Below, piece by piece: positions 49,669-59,816 of a stretch of DNA of 64,000 nucleotides. The first letter of the stretch is position 1. Each line of letters starts with the position of its first letter. Source of the stretch: Variovorax paradoxus (lineage in GTDB: Bacteria; Pseudomonadota; Gammaproteobacteria; Burkholderiales; Burkholderiaceae_C). The stretch spans positions 6,376,001-6,440,000 of the forward strand of contig NZ_CP091716.1 of the NCBI RefSeq assembly GCF_022009635.1, in the 5' to 3' direction. Below the pieces are notes generated by a model. It searched no databases. It saw only the letters and a list, made by a program, of their open reading frames with translations, and was not told the origin of the DNA. Position numbers and translations under genes: made by a program.

Positions 49669-51045
49669 ATGAACGCCCCTGTTTCCGCCATCGAGCAACT
49701 GCTGCTCGAATTGCCCGACCTCGACTGGATCAGCGATGAAAGCCGCGTGACGCGGCTGTCGCAGGACTTCTCCTGGTTCAGCCCCGTGCTCAACCGCCAG
49801 CTCAAGGACAAGCGCGCCGACGTGGTCGTGCGACCGCGCACCGAGGAAGAGATCCGCACCGTGGTGGGCGCCTGCGCGCGCCGCGGCGTGCCGATCACCA
49901 TCCGCGGCAGCGGCACCGGCAACTACGGCCAGACCACCCCGCTGGCCGGCGGCGTGGTGCTCGACATGACGGGCTACAACAGCTGCCTGTGGGTGCGGCC
50001 CGGCGTGGCGCGCGCGCAGGCCGGCATCCGCCTGGGCGAACTCGAGAAGCAGACCAAACCGACGGGTCAGGAGATGCGCTGCGTGCCGTCCACCTACCGC
50101 AGCGCGACGCTGGGCGGCCTCTTCGGCGGCGGCTTCGGCGGCGTGGGCTCGATCAACTACGGGCCGCTGGGCGCGCCGGGCAACGTGATCGGCATCCGCG
50201 CGATGAGCATCGAGGCGGAGCCGCAGGTGGTCGAACTGCGCGGCGCCGAAGCCATGCGCATGCACCACCTGTGGGGCACCAACGGGCTGGTGCTGGAGCT
50301 GGAAATCGCGCTGGCGCCCGCGCATCCGTGGCTGGAAACGCTGGTCACCTTCGAGGACTTCGAGAGCGCCCTGCACTTCGCCGACAAGCTCGCGAACGCG
50401 CCGGGCATCGTGAAGCGCGAGGTGGCGTTCTTCGCCGCGCCCATCTCGGACCATCTGGCGCAGCTGGCCGCGCACCTGCCCAAGGGCTGCCACACGGTGC
50501 TGTCGCTGGTGGCGGAATCCTGCGAGCCGGCGCTGCTGCAACTGGCTGAAGCGCACGGCGGCACGGTGGGCTACCGCAAGACGGCCGCCGAGGTGCAGAA
50601 GAGCAATCGCACGCTGATGGAGTTCACCTGGAACCACACGACGCTGCACGCGCTGAAGATCGACCCCACGCTGACCTACCTGCAGAGCGGCTTCGTGCCG
50701 GGCAGGCATGTGGAGCAGGTGATCGAGATGGAAAAGCTGCTGGGCGCGAACGGCGAGGTGATGATGCACCTGGAGTTCATCCGCAACGTGGCGGGCCTCT
50801 TGACCTGCAGCGGCCTGCAGTTGGTGCGCTTCAGCACCGAGGAGCGGCTGCAGGAAATCATGCGCATCCACCGCGAACACAACGTGCACATCAACAACCC
50901 GCACGTGAACATCGTGGAAGACGGCAAGGCCGGCGGCCCGCTGCCGCCGGAGGTCATCGAGGTGAAGAAGCGCTTCGACCCGATGGGGCTGCTGAACCCC
51001 GGCAAGCTGCGCGACTGGCCGGTGAAGAGCGCGCGGGGCGCCTGA
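49669..51045 (+). CDS. FAD-binding oxidase/dehydrogenase (PCMH type)
   Basis: 458 residues. The FAD domain has VVRPRTEEEIRTVVGACARRGVPITIRGSGTGNYGQ (split near RGSGTGN) with the PP-loop GGVVLDM, and a Gly-rich segment TLGGLFGGGFGGVGSINYGPLG. The C-terminal substrate domain ends in KKRFDPMGLLNPGKL. It oxidises a hydroxy or amine substrate of the pathway, or an aldehyde product. It follows the permease by 8 bases and ends the operon, convergent with lnt by 3 bases. Confidence 0.88.
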   Translation: MNAPVSAIEQLLLELPDLDWISDESRVTRLSQDFSWFSPVLNRQLKDKRADVVVRPRTEEEIRTVVGACARRGVPITIRGSGTGNYGQTTPLAGGVVLDMTGYNSCLWVRPGVARAQAGIRLGELEKQTKPTGQEMRCVPSTYRSATLGGLFGGGFGGVGSINYGPLGAPGNVIGIRAMSIEAEPQVVELRGAEAMRMHHLWGTNGLVLELEIALAPAHPWLETLVTFEDFESALHFADKLANAPGIVKREVAFFAAPISDHLAQLAAHLPKGCHTVLSLVAESCEPALLQLAEAHGGTVGYRKTAAEVQKSNRTLMEFTWNHTTLHALKIDPTLTYLQSGFVPGRHVEQVIEMEKLLGANGEVMMHLEFIRNVAGLLTCSGLQLVRFSTEERLQEIMRIHREHNVHINNPHVNIVEDGKAGGPLPPEVIEVKKRFDPMGLLNPGKLRDWPVKSARGA

Positions 51046-51048
51046 GGC

Positions 51049-52623
51049 TCAGTCGCGACTGCGACGGCGGCCGCGCAGCACCAGGGCCGCGGCCACGACG
51101 GCCATCGAGAGGATCCACAGCGGCCAGAGCCCGAAAGGCGCGACCCAGCGGGCGTAAGGCGTGAGGCCGCGCCGGCCTTCGACGCTGGCTTCGAGAACGC
51201 CACGCGTGAGGCGCGGCAGTTCGTGCGTCACGCGGCCTTCGGCGTCGATCACCACGGTGGCGCCGGTGTTGGTGGAGCGCACCATCGGCCGCGCGAATTC
51301 GAGCGCGCGCATGCGCGAGATCGACAGGTGCTCGTCGATGGCCACGGAGTCGCCGAACCATGCGATGTTGCTCACATTGAGCAGGATGGTCGGCGCGCTG
51401 GCCTCGTCGCGGAAGTTCGCGCCGATCTCGTCGCCGAACAAGTCTTCGTAGCAGATGTTCGGCGCGATGCGCTGGCCCTGCCAGACGAAGGGCGCCTGCG
51501 CGAGCCCGCCGCGCGCGAAGTCGCCGAGCGGGATGTTCATCATCTGGATGAACCAGCGAAAGCCCATCGGAATGAATTCACCGAAGGGCACCAGATGGTG
51601 CTTGCTGTACTGGTAGACCTGAGAAGCGCCGGGCTGGAAGCCCAGCACCGAGTTGCTGTAGGTGCCCGGGCCGCCCATCGGCAGGCCGACGATGGCCGCT
51701 TGGTTGCCCTGGCTGTAGCGCGCCTGAATCGCATCGAGGTAGCCGATGGGGAGTTGCTGCGGCAGCAGCGGCAAGGCGGTCTCGGGGGTGACGACGAGCG
51801 AGGCCTTGGCATCGCGCAGTTGCTCGCCGTACCAACGCAGCGCGGTCTCGATGCCGCCGCCCGGAATGAATTTTTCGTCTTGCGGGATGTTGCCCTGCAG
51901 GAGCGCGACGTCGAGCTTGCCGGTCGCGCCCTTCGTGCCGCGCACGTCGTCGCGAAGCGAGGGCACGAGATTCGGCACGGCGAACACCAGCGCCAGGAGC
52001 ACCACGCCCGGCACGGCCTCGGACATGCGAAGCGGGCGATGCAACGCGACGAGCGCCACGGCCAGCGCAGCCGCCGCGCCGATGCCGTAGACGCCCACCC
52101 ACGGCGCGAGCGCCGCGAGCGGCCCTTCGACATGCGCATAGCCGCCGGCACCCCACGGAAAGCCGGTGAACCAACTGCCGCGCACGAGTTCGGCGAGCGT
52201 CCAGAGTGCCGCGAAGACCAGCGCGCCCGTCACCCGCCCTTTAGGGGCGCACACCACGAACCATGCGGCGGCGACGGCGTAATAGAGCCCCAGCGCGGCC
52301 GCCAGCGCCAGCACGGCAATGGCCGCCAGCGGCGCGGGCAGGCCGCCGTAGGTGTGCATCGAGATGAAGAGCCACCAGAAGCTGCCGGTAAGCCAGGCGG
52401 TGGAAAACAGCCAGCCGTGCAAGCCGGCGCGGCGCCAGCCGGCGCCCTGCGCGCGCAGGCCGTCGAGCAGCCAGACCTGCGCGCCGAGCGACAGCAGTTG
52501 CAGCCACCACAGCGGCTTGCCGCCGACGGGCGAAGCCATCGACAGCGCCTGCGCGAGGCCGGCCGCACCGAAGCCGAGCAGGCGGAACAGGTTGGCGAAC
52601 GGGGAAGCCGGCGCGCGCGCCAT
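51049..52623 (-). CDS. lnt: Apolipoprotein N-acyltransferase
   Basis: 524 residues. About six N-terminal membrane segments (residues 10-210) precede a nitrilase-like periplasmic domain. The catalytic residues are Glu in VVTPETALPLL, Lys in the KHHLVPFGEF neighbourhood, and Cys in NICYEDLFGDE. It N-acylates the lipoprotein cysteine in the inner membrane, which the several lipoproteins here would need. Its start overlaps the corC stop (TGATG). Confidence 0.95.
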   Translation of the reverse strand: MARAPASPFANLFRLLGFGAAGLAQALSMASPVGGKPLWWLQLLSLGAQVWLLDGLRAQGAGWRRAGLHGWLFSTAWLTGSFWWLFISMHTYGGLPAPLAAIAVLALAAALGLYYAVAAAWFVVCAPKGRVTGALVFAALWTLAELVRGSWFTGFPWGAGGYAHVEGPLAALAPWVGVYGIGAAAALAVALVALHRPLRMSEAVPGVVLLALVFAVPNLVPSLRDDVRGTKGATGKLDVALLQGNIPQDEKFIPGGGIETALRWYGEQLRDAKASLVVTPETALPLLPQQLPIGYLDAIQARYSQGNQAAIVGLPMGGPGTYSNSVLGFQPGASQVYQYSKHHLVPFGEFIPMGFRWFIQMMNIPLGDFARGGLAQAPFVWQGQRIAPNICYEDLFGDEIGANFRDEASAPTILLNVSNIAWFGDSVAIDEHLSISRMRALEFARPMVRSTNTGATVVIDAEGRVTHELPRLTRGVLEASVEGRRGLTPYARWVAPFGLWPLWILSMAVVAAALVLRGRRRSRD

Positions 52624-53501
52624 CAGTCGGCCGCGTCGCCGCCGCGGGCCGGGGACACCTTGAACCAGCGCACCGCGCCGCCCTTGGTGTGCAGCACCAC
52701 GAAGTCGAAGCCGCCCATCGCATGGTGCTCGCCGCGCTTGGGCACGTGGCCCATCTCGTGCGCGATCAGGCCGCCGATGGTGTCGAAGTCTTCGCTGAGC
52801 TGCTCTTCGTCGAACACGATGCCGAAGGCCTCGGCCACGCGCTCGATGGGCGTGTCGCCGGAGACGCGGTAGGTGTGGTCGGCCAGGCCGAAGATGTCGC
52901 CCTCGTCTTCGGCGATGTCGAATTCGTCTTCGATTTCGCCGACGATCTGCTCGAGCACGTCCTCGATGGTGATGAGGCCCGCCACGCGGCCGAACTCGTC
53001 GATGACGATGGCCAGGTGATTGCGGTTGCCGCGGAATTCGCGCAGCAGGTCGTTCAGGCCCTTGCTCTCTGGCACGAAGGTGGCCGGCCGCAGCAGGGCG
53101 CGGATGTTCAGGCCCGGCGCGCGCTGCAGCTTGAGCAGGTCCTTCGCGAGCAGGATGCCGATGATGTTTTCTTTTTCGCCCTCGTACACCGGAAAGCGCG
53201 AGTGCGCGGTGTCGATGATGAGATGCAGCAGCGCGTCGAACGGGGCGTCGATGTTGATGACGTCCATGCGCGGCGCCGCGACCATCACGTCGCCGGCCGT
53301 CATGTCGGCCATGCGCAGCACGCCTTCGAGCATCACGCGCGACTCGGCGCCGATCACCTCGTTGTCCTCGGCGTCCGCCAGGGTTTCGATCAGCTCGTCG
53401 CGCGAGTCGGGACCGGGATGGATGAATTCGGCGAGCTTCTGGAGAAAGCCGCGCTTGTCTTCCCGTTCGACGGGAGCGCGTTCAGGGTGAGGTTCAGCCA
53501 C
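52623..53501 (-). CDS. corC: CBS-domain HlyC/CorC-family protein
   Basis: 292 residues from a GTG at 53501 (VAEPHPERAP); an ATG at 53576 would add 25 residues that do not look like the family. Two CBS domains (about 70-190, with MVAAPRMDVI and FVPESKGLNDLLREFRGNRNHLAIVIDEFGRVAGLIT) precede the transporter-associated domain with DHTYRVSGDTPIERV. The family is linked to magnesium efflux and envelope maintenance. Coupled to lnt, as in E. coli ybeX-lnt. Confidence 0.9.
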   Translation of the reverse strand: MAEPHPERAPVEREDKRGFLQKLAEFIHPGPDSRDELIETLADAEDNEVIGAESRVMLEGVLRMADMTAGDVMVAAPRMDVINIDAPFDALLHLIIDTAHSRFPVYEGEKENIIGILLAKDLLKLQRAPGLNIRALLRPATFVPESKGLNDLLREFRGNRNHLAIVIDEFGRVAGLITIEDVLEQIVGEIEDEFDIAEDEGDIFGLADHTYRVSGDTPIERVAEAFGIVFDEEQLSEDFDTIGGLIAHEMGHVPKRGEHHAMGGFDFVVLHTKGGAVRWFKVSPARGGDAAD

Positions 53502-53600
53502 TGCGGCAGGGCGGAGTTGAGGAAGGACAAGGATACCGGATTGCGTGTGACACGCTCCACCGTACGACTCGGTCAAGGGTAAGAACGGAGGCGGCCGCCG

Positions 53601-53685
53601 CCGGGCCGCCCCAAGGCGAGCCGCGCCTCCCCCTCGGGGGGTGGCGAATTACACGCAGCGCAGCGGAGTGAAAAGCCGGGGGGCC
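53601..53685. repeat. Comamonadaceae-type intergenic repeat
   Basis: The sequence runs GGGCCGCCCCAAGGCGAGCC, CCCCCTCGGGGGG, then GGCGAATTACACGCAGCGCAG and CGGAGTG. It resembles a repeat common between genes in Acidovorax and Variovorax (GCCGCCCC..CCCCCTCGGGGGG..ACACG..), in my recollection. It has small palindromes and no coding potential, and lies between GNAT and corC. Confidence 0.65.
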
Positions 53686-53689
53686 AGAC

Positions 53690-54418
53690 TTATGGGGCGG
53701 ATTTCTTGCGGGCTTCGCGCATGCCGCTGCGCATTTCCTGCAGGCTGGCCAGGAAGGCCCAGAACTGCTTGGCGCGGCTCTTGAGGGCAAAGTCGACGGC
53801 GGCGTAGTGCTCAAGCGCGATTTCGCTCATGCGGCTGTCGAAGGTGGCGCTGGGCAGTTCCAGGTGGGCTTCGGCCTCGGAGCCGCTGCGCACCACCGTG
53901 GCGCCGGCGTTGCGGGCGATTTTCAGCATGGCGGCGTTTTCGCTCAGCGCATGGATGAAGAGCATGCCTACGCCTTCGTTGCGGGCCACGACCACGGCAC
54001 GCTCGAACAGGCGGGCGCCGTAGCCCCGGCCGCGGGCGTGCGCCGAGACGGACACGCCGAATTCGGCGCAGTCGCTGTGCTGGTCGCCGGGAGCGAAGGC
54101 CAGGTGCGCCATCGCGATCAGGTCGAGGCGGCGGTTGTAGATGCCGAAGAGTTCGTCGCGCTCGAAGTCGAGGCTGTCGACGTAGCGCTGGACCTGCTCG
54201 TCGGCCGCCGCGTAGCCGAAGCGCAGGTAGCGGTCGTGCGGGGTGAGTTCGAGCAGGTGGCGCGCGATGCGCTCGCGTTCACGGGGACCGATCGAGCGGA
54301 TCGGCACCATGACGGGTTGAGGCGCGCTGGTAGCGCGTGGTTGCGCCTCAACCATCGGCGCTTTCAGGAAAGAGCCAAGGCCGAGAGACGCTTTGAGAAG
54401 GGTCTTGGCGGTGAGCAT
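53690..54418 (-). CDS. GNAT-family N-acetyltransferase
   Basis: 242 residues. The CoA-binding segment VSVSAHARGRGYGARLFERAV (about 124-144) is clear. Upstream is IGPRERERIARHLLELTPHDRYLRFGYAA, a GNAT-like region seen in several proteins fused to acyl-CoA or regulatory domains. The N-terminal 35 residues are poorly conserved and C-terminal 60 residues are basic. The substrate is unknown. It begins at 54418 after a small palindrome. Confidence 0.83.
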   Translation of the reverse strand: MLTAKTLLKASLGLGSFLKAPMVEAQPRATSAPQPVMVPIRSIGPRERERIARHLLELTPHDRYLRFGYAAADEQVQRYVDSLDFERDELFGIYNRRLDLIAMAHLAFAPGDQHSDCAEFGVSVSAHARGRGYGARLFERAVVVARNEGVGMLFIHALSENAAMLKIARNAGATVVRSGSEAEAHLELPSATFDSRMSEIALEHYAAVDFALKSRAKQFWAFLASLQEMRSGMREARKKSAP

Positions 54419-54428
54419 GGCTCAAATG

Positions 54429-54444
54429 TAAGGGTTTTCCCTTA
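54429..54444. promoter_or_regulatory. Short palindrome upstream of the GNAT gene
   Basis: TAAGGG and CCCTTA flank four T at 54429-54444, 11 bases ahead of the GNAT start. It may be an operator or a leader hairpin; the evidence is only its symmetry and position. Confidence 0.35.
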
Positions 54445-54526
54445 ATCTTCAAGCCGCCAGGGTCAATTGCGGGACACCTTCGTGAACCAATGCCCGGACG
54501 CGTGGCGCTCGCGCAACCCGCTGTGG

Positions 54527-55000
54527 CTAGACGGGCACGGCCGTCGTGGCCTTGACGCGGTCCAGCACGAAGCTGGTCTTGCAGTCTTCGACGCTGGGGT
54601 GCTTGAGCAGTGTGTCCATGATGAAACGGCTGTAGTGGGCCATGTCGGCCACGACCACGCGCAGCAGGTAGTCCATGTCGCCGGTGAGCGCTGCGCACTC
54701 GACCACCTCGGGCCAAGTCTGCACGCTGGCGCGGAACAGGTCCATGGGGTTGCGCTTGTGGGTCTCGGTGTGCTTTTCGAGCCGCACATTGAGATAGGCG
54801 GTCAGCCCCAGGCCGATGGCTTCGGGCTGGACCAGGGCGACATAACGGTCGATGACCCGGCTTTCTTCCAGCCGCTTGACCCGCCGCAGCACGGCGCTGG
54901 GCGACAGGCTCACCTGCTCGGCGAGCTGATCGTAAGTTGCGCGCCCGTCTGCTTGCAGCGTGCGCAGAATGAGCCTATCAATCTTGTCCAGTGCTTCCAT
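54527..55000 (-). CDS. Lrp/AsnC-family regulator, divergent from hpd
   Basis: 157 residues. The HTH is ATYDQLAEQVSLSPSAVLRRVKRLEESRVI (about 21-50), and the C-terminal RAM domain has CAALTGDMDYLLRVVV. It binds an amino acid or a derivative and is a plausible controller of the divergent hpd-pheC-phhA block across a 145-base gap containing repeated ACTGCAAG half-sites. The ligand is not known; an aromatic amino acid is inferred. Confidence 0.87.
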   Translation of the reverse strand: MEALDKIDRLILRTLQADGRATYDQLAEQVSLSPSAVLRRVKRLEESRVIDRYVALVQPEAIGLGLTAYLNVRLEKHTETHKRNPMDLFRASVQTWPEVVECAALTGDMDYLLRVVVADMAHYSRFIMDTLLKHPSVEDCKTSFVLDRVKATTAVPV

Positions 55001-55009
55001 TTCTGCATT

Positions 55010-55042
55010 CTTGCAGTTTTACTGCGCAAGAGCCACTGCAAG
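55010..55042. promoter_or_regulatory. Candidate Lrp-type binding sites in the divergent promoter region
   Basis: CTTGCAGT (55010-55017) and its exact complement ACTGCAAG (55035-55042) form an inverted repeat. A near copy ACTGCGCAAG lies between at 55021-55030. The cluster lies just upstream of the Lrp-type start and about 100 bases before hpd. Confidence 0.5.
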
Positions 55043-55145
55043 CGCCCGGAAACGCAGAAAACCTGAGAGCCATCCACCCTACATTGCATGACTGGCCGAT
55101 TTCGAGCCTTTTCATTGAATTCCCCACCCTTTTCGGAGACCACGC

Positions 55146-56273
<1,128 letters not shown>

Positions 56274-56302
56274 GGGCTTCTTCACTGCTCCAGGAGCCCG
56301 GC

Positions 56303-57103
56303 ATGCGCAGCACGTCTTCGATCGGCCTGACCTTCATCGCGGCGGCTGCCGCCGTTCTTTCGGGCTGCGCCATGCCGCCGGCGGCAACGCCGGTGGCGGG
56401 CTCGCACCTGGACACGGTGCAGAAGGCCGCGGTGCTGCGCATCTGCACGCCGGGCGACTACAAGCCTTTCAGCTTCCAGAAGGCCGACGCGTCCTTCGAG
56501 GGCATCGACGTCGACCTGATGACCGGCTTCAGCGCCAGCCTCGGGGCCAAGCCCGAGTGGATCAAGACGACCTGGGCGAACCTGCTGCCCGACCTTGCCG
56601 CAGGCAAGTGCGACATCGCGGTGGGTGGCGTGTCGGTCACCACCGACCGGCAAAAGCGCGCCTTCTTCAGCGCGCCCTACATGGTCAACGGCAAGACGCC
56701 CATCGCGCGCTGTGCCGACGTGGCCAAGTACCAGAGCGTGGCGGACATCGACAAGCCGTCGGTGCGCGTCATCTTCAATCCGGGCGGCAGCAACGAACGC
56801 TTCGCCCGGGCCAATTTCAAGCAGGCCAGGCTCACGCTGCACGGCGAGAACGTGACGATCTTCGACGAGATCCTTGCCAACCGCGCCGACGTGTTCGTGA
56901 CCGAGGCGGCCGAGGCCATCACGCAGCAGAAGCTCAAGCCGGGACTGTGCGCAGTCAACCCCGACAAGCCGCTGCAATACGGCGAAATGGCCTGGATGCT
57001 GCCGCGCGACGACGTGGCCTTCAAGTCGTACGTCGACCAGTGGCTGCATCTGCAGCAGGCCGGCGGCGACTTCCAGCGCACGATGGACCGCTGGCTCAAG
57101 TAA
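56303..57103 (+). CDS. pheC: Cyclohexadienyl dehydratase-like lipoprotein (PheC family)
   Basis: 266 residues. The lipobox LSGC places lipidation at Cys22, so it is a membrane-anchored periplasmic protein. The fold is that of solute-binding proteins, with RICTPGDYKPFSFQ, IDVDLMTGF and ANFKQARLTLHGENVTIFDEIL close to Pseudomonas PheC. Lys131 (NGKTPIA) and Glu204 (TEAAEAI) align with the PheC Lys and the proposed catalytic Glu, so dehydratase activity on prephenate or arogenate is plausible. A transporter role cannot be excluded. It lies between hpd and phhA. Confidence 0.78.
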   Translation: MRSTSSIGLTFIAAAAAVLSGCAMPPAATPVAGSHLDTVQKAAVLRICTPGDYKPFSFQKADASFEGIDVDLMTGFSASLGAKPEWIKTTWANLLPDLAAGKCDIAVGGVSVTTDRQKRAFFSAPYMVNGKTPIARCADVAKYQSVADIDKPSVRVIFNPGGSNERFARANFKQARLTLHGENVTIFDEILANRADVFVTEAAEAITQQKLKPGLCAVNPDKPLQYGEMAWMLPRDDVAFKSYVDQWLHLQQAGGDFQRTMDRWLK

Positions 57104-57129
57104 CCCTTCTTTCCCGAGATCGCTTTTTC

Positions 57130-58008
57130 ATGGACTCCCCCGCCGCCGCCGCAGTTGTCACCCCCGCCGTGTATGGCGCTTCGGACCGTCCGCCGCGCGG
57201 CGACTACTCGCGCGGCGGCGCCGTGCTGGCCGACTACACCTGCCCGCAGGATTGGGCCAGCTACACGCCGGCCGACCATGACACCTACAAGCGGCTCTAC
57301 GAGCGGCAGGCCGCGCAACTGCCGGGGCTGGCCTGCGATGCTTTCATCAAGGCGCTGCCCTCGCTCGGGGTGAAGGACCGCATCCCGCGTTTCGACGAAC
57401 TCAACGAGCGGCTGCATCGCGCCACGGGCTGGGAGATCGTGGCGGTGCCGGGGCTGATTCCCGAGCTGCCGTTCTTCACGCTGCTCGCGAACCGCAAGTT
57501 TCCGGTGACGGACTGGATCCGCAAGCCGGAGGAGTTCGACTACATCGTGGAGCCCGACGTGTTCCATGACCTGTTCGGCCATGTGCCGATGCTGTTCGAC
57601 CCGACCTTCGCCGACTACGTGCAGCGCTATGGCGCAGGCGGCATCAAGGCGCACGAACTGGGCGCTGGCGAGAAGCTCGCGCGGCTCTACTGGTACACGG
57701 TGGAGTTCGGGCTGATCCGCCAGCCGGACGGCCTGCGCGCGTATGGCGCGGGCATCCTGAGCTCCGTGGGCGAGTTGAAGCACGCGGTGCTGAGCGACGA
57801 GCCGCGCCGGCTGCCGATCGACCTGCTGCGCGCCATGCGCACGCGCTACAAGATCGACACCTACCAGGCCAACTACTTCGTGATCGACAGCTTCGCGCAG
57901 CTCTTCGACCTCACGGCGCCGGACTTCACGCCCCTCTACGAATCGCTCGAGGTCGCTCCCGACATCGAAGCAGGCGTGCTGCTGCCGGGCGAGTCGGGCA
58001 AGGCCTGA
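57130..58008 (+). CDS. phhA: Phenylalanine 4-monooxygenase
   Basis: 292 residues, bacterial length. The non-haem iron ligands are His146 and His151 (VFHDLFGHVP) and Glu192 (WYTVEFGLI). It hydroxylates phenylalanine to tyrosine using tetrahydropterin. Downstream of hpd and the PheC-like gene with a gap of 26 bases, it feeds tyrosine to the homogentisate route after transamination. No pterin carbinolamine dehydratase (phhB) is seen in the window. Confidence 0.96.
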   Translation: MDSPAAAAVVTPAVYGASDRPPRGDYSRGGAVLADYTCPQDWASYTPADHDTYKRLYERQAAQLPGLACDAFIKALPSLGVKDRIPRFDELNERLHRATGWEIVAVPGLIPELPFFTLLANRKFPVTDWIRKPEEFDYIVEPDVFHDLFGHVPMLFDPTFADYVQRYGAGGIKAHELGAGEKLARLYWYTVEFGLIRQPDGLRAYGAGILSSVGELKHAVLSDEPRRLPIDLLRAMRTRYKIDTYQANYFVIDSFAQLFDLTAPDFTPLYESLEVAPDIEAGVLLPGESGKA

Positions 58009-58124
58009 GCCCTTCGGTCGCCGCGCCGCTATCGCGCGCGCGACAGCGCGAGGCCGCGCCCTAGGACAAGCCCGCTGGCGGCTGAGGCGCACTGCCTCCC
58101 ACAATCCGCGCCAAAGGAGCTTGC

Positions 58125-59816
58125 ATGCAGACATCCGCGCGACAAAACTATCCTGCCGGCGTACCGCACGAGATTCATCCCGAGCAGTACCGGTCTTTGC
58201 CCCATATGTTCGAGGAAGCCTTCGGCCGCTATGCCGACCGGCCCTTCTCGGTCTGCATGGAGCGATGGATGTCCTTCGGCGAACTCGACACGCTGTCGAA
58301 GGCGCTCGGCGCCTGGCTGCAGTCGCGCGGGCTCGAGCCGGGTGCACGCGTGGCGATCATGCTGCCCAACATTCCGCAGTTCGCGGTCACGATGTGCGGC
58401 GTGCTGCGCGCCGGCTATACATGCGTGAACGTCAATCCGCTGTACACGGCGCGGGAGCTGGAGCACCAGCTGAAGGACTCCGGCGCGACGGCGATCGTCA
58501 TCCTGGAGAACTTCGCGTCAACGCTCGAGAAGGTGATCGAGCGCACGCCCGTGAAGCACGTGGTCATGACGTCGATGGGCGATCTGCTGGGCGGGTTGTA
58601 CGGCGCCTGGATCACGATCGCGGTGCGGCACCTGGCGAAGATCGTGCCGCCGTACAAGCTGCCTTTGAGCGACGGGCGCTCGGTCACGCCGTTCACGCAA
58701 GCGATCACCGAAGGACGTGGCCGTCCTCTTGGTCCCGACCAGAGCACGCTCGATTCGATTGCGTTCCTGCAGTACACGGGGGGCACGACGGGGCTGTCGA
58801 AAGGCGCGGTGCTGACGCATCGCAACATAGTGGCCGCCACGCTGCAGGCCGAGGCTTGGTTCACGCCGGCATTGACGCGCGCGGGCGATCTGTCGAAGGT
58901 CAACAGCATCGCGGCGCTACCGCTGTATCACATCTTCGCGCTGACGCTGTGCCTGCTGGCGATCCGTCAAGGCTCGCACATGACGCTGATTCCGAATCCG
59001 CGCGACTTCAACAAGTTCATCGCGGTGCTTAAGAAGCGGCCCTTCCACATGCTGCCCGCGGTGAACACGCTGTTCAATGCGCTGCTCATGCATCCGGAGT
59101 TCAAGAGCCTCGATTTCTCGACGCTGTTCGTCTCGCAGGCGGGGGGCATGGCGGCGTCGGAAGGAACCGCGCGCAAGTGGTTCGAGACCACCGGCTGCCC
59201 GATGATCGAAGGCTGGGGAATGAGCGAGACCTGCGCGATCGGGACCAACAACCCGGTGTCGAACACCGAGTTCACCGGGACCATCGGCCTGCCGCTGCCT
59301 AGCATCGAGATCGCGATCAAGGACGATGAGGGGAATTCGCTCCCTGTGGGTGAGTCAGGTGAGCTCTGCATCAGGGGACCCAACGTGATGGTTGGCTACT
59401 ACAACCAGCCTGCAGAGACTGCGGCGGCGTTCACAGCAGATGGCTTCATGCGGACCGGTGATATTGCCGTGATGCAGGAAGATGGCTACAGCCGGATCGT
59501 CGACCGCAAGAAGGACATGATTCTTGTGAGCGGCTTCAACGTGTTTCCGAACGAGCTCGAGAACGTGATTTCGCTCTGCCCTGGAGTCGTGGAATGCGCG
59601 GCTGTCGGCGTGCCTGACGAGAAGCAGGGGGAAGCAATCAAGGTGTTCGTGGTCCGCAGGGATCCTGCGCTGACGGAGGATGCGGTGCTTCAGTATTGCC
59701 ACTCGCAGCTCACGGGCTACAAGCGGCCGAAGCACATCGAATTTCGGGAATCATTACCCAAGACGAACGTGGGCAAGATCCTTCGACGGGAGCTTCGCAC
59801 CAGTGCGAGCGCCTGA
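58125..59816 (+). CDS. fadD: Long-chain acyl-CoA ligase
   Basis: 563 residues. Motifs are TGGTTGLSKGAVLTHRN (about 218-234), IEGWGMSETCAIG, GYSRIVDRKKDMILVSGFNVFP and the Lys motif KTNVGKILRRE. It activates fatty acids to CoA esters. The chain-length call rests on recalled similarity to FadD. AAAGGAGC precedes the ATG at 58125. Its stop is directly followed by the start of the metallo-hydrolase gene. Codon use becomes less GC-rich in its last third. Confidence 0.87.
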   Translation: MQTSARQNYPAGVPHEIHPEQYRSLPHMFEEAFGRYADRPFSVCMERWMSFGELDTLSKALGAWLQSRGLEPGARVAIMLPNIPQFAVTMCGVLRAGYTCVNVNPLYTARELEHQLKDSGATAIVILENFASTLEKVIERTPVKHVVMTSMGDLLGGLYGAWITIAVRHLAKIVPPYKLPLSDGRSVTPFTQAITEGRGRPLGPDQSTLDSIAFLQYTGGTTGLSKGAVLTHRNIVAATLQAEAWFTPALTRAGDLSKVNSIAALPLYHIFALTLCLLAIRQGSHMTLIPNPRDFNKFIAVLKKRPFHMLPAVNTLFNALLMHPEFKSLDFSTLFVSQAGGMAASEGTARKWFETTGCPMIEGWGMSETCAIGTNNPVSNTEFTGTIGLPLPSIEIAIKDDEGNSLPVGESGELCIRGPNVMVGYYNQPAETAAAFTADGFMRTGDIAVMQEDGYSRIVDRKKDMILVSGFNVFPNELENVISLCPGVVECAAVGVPDEKQGEAIKVFVVRRDPALTEDAVLQYCHSQLTGYKRPKHIEFRESLPKTNVGKILRRELRTSASA

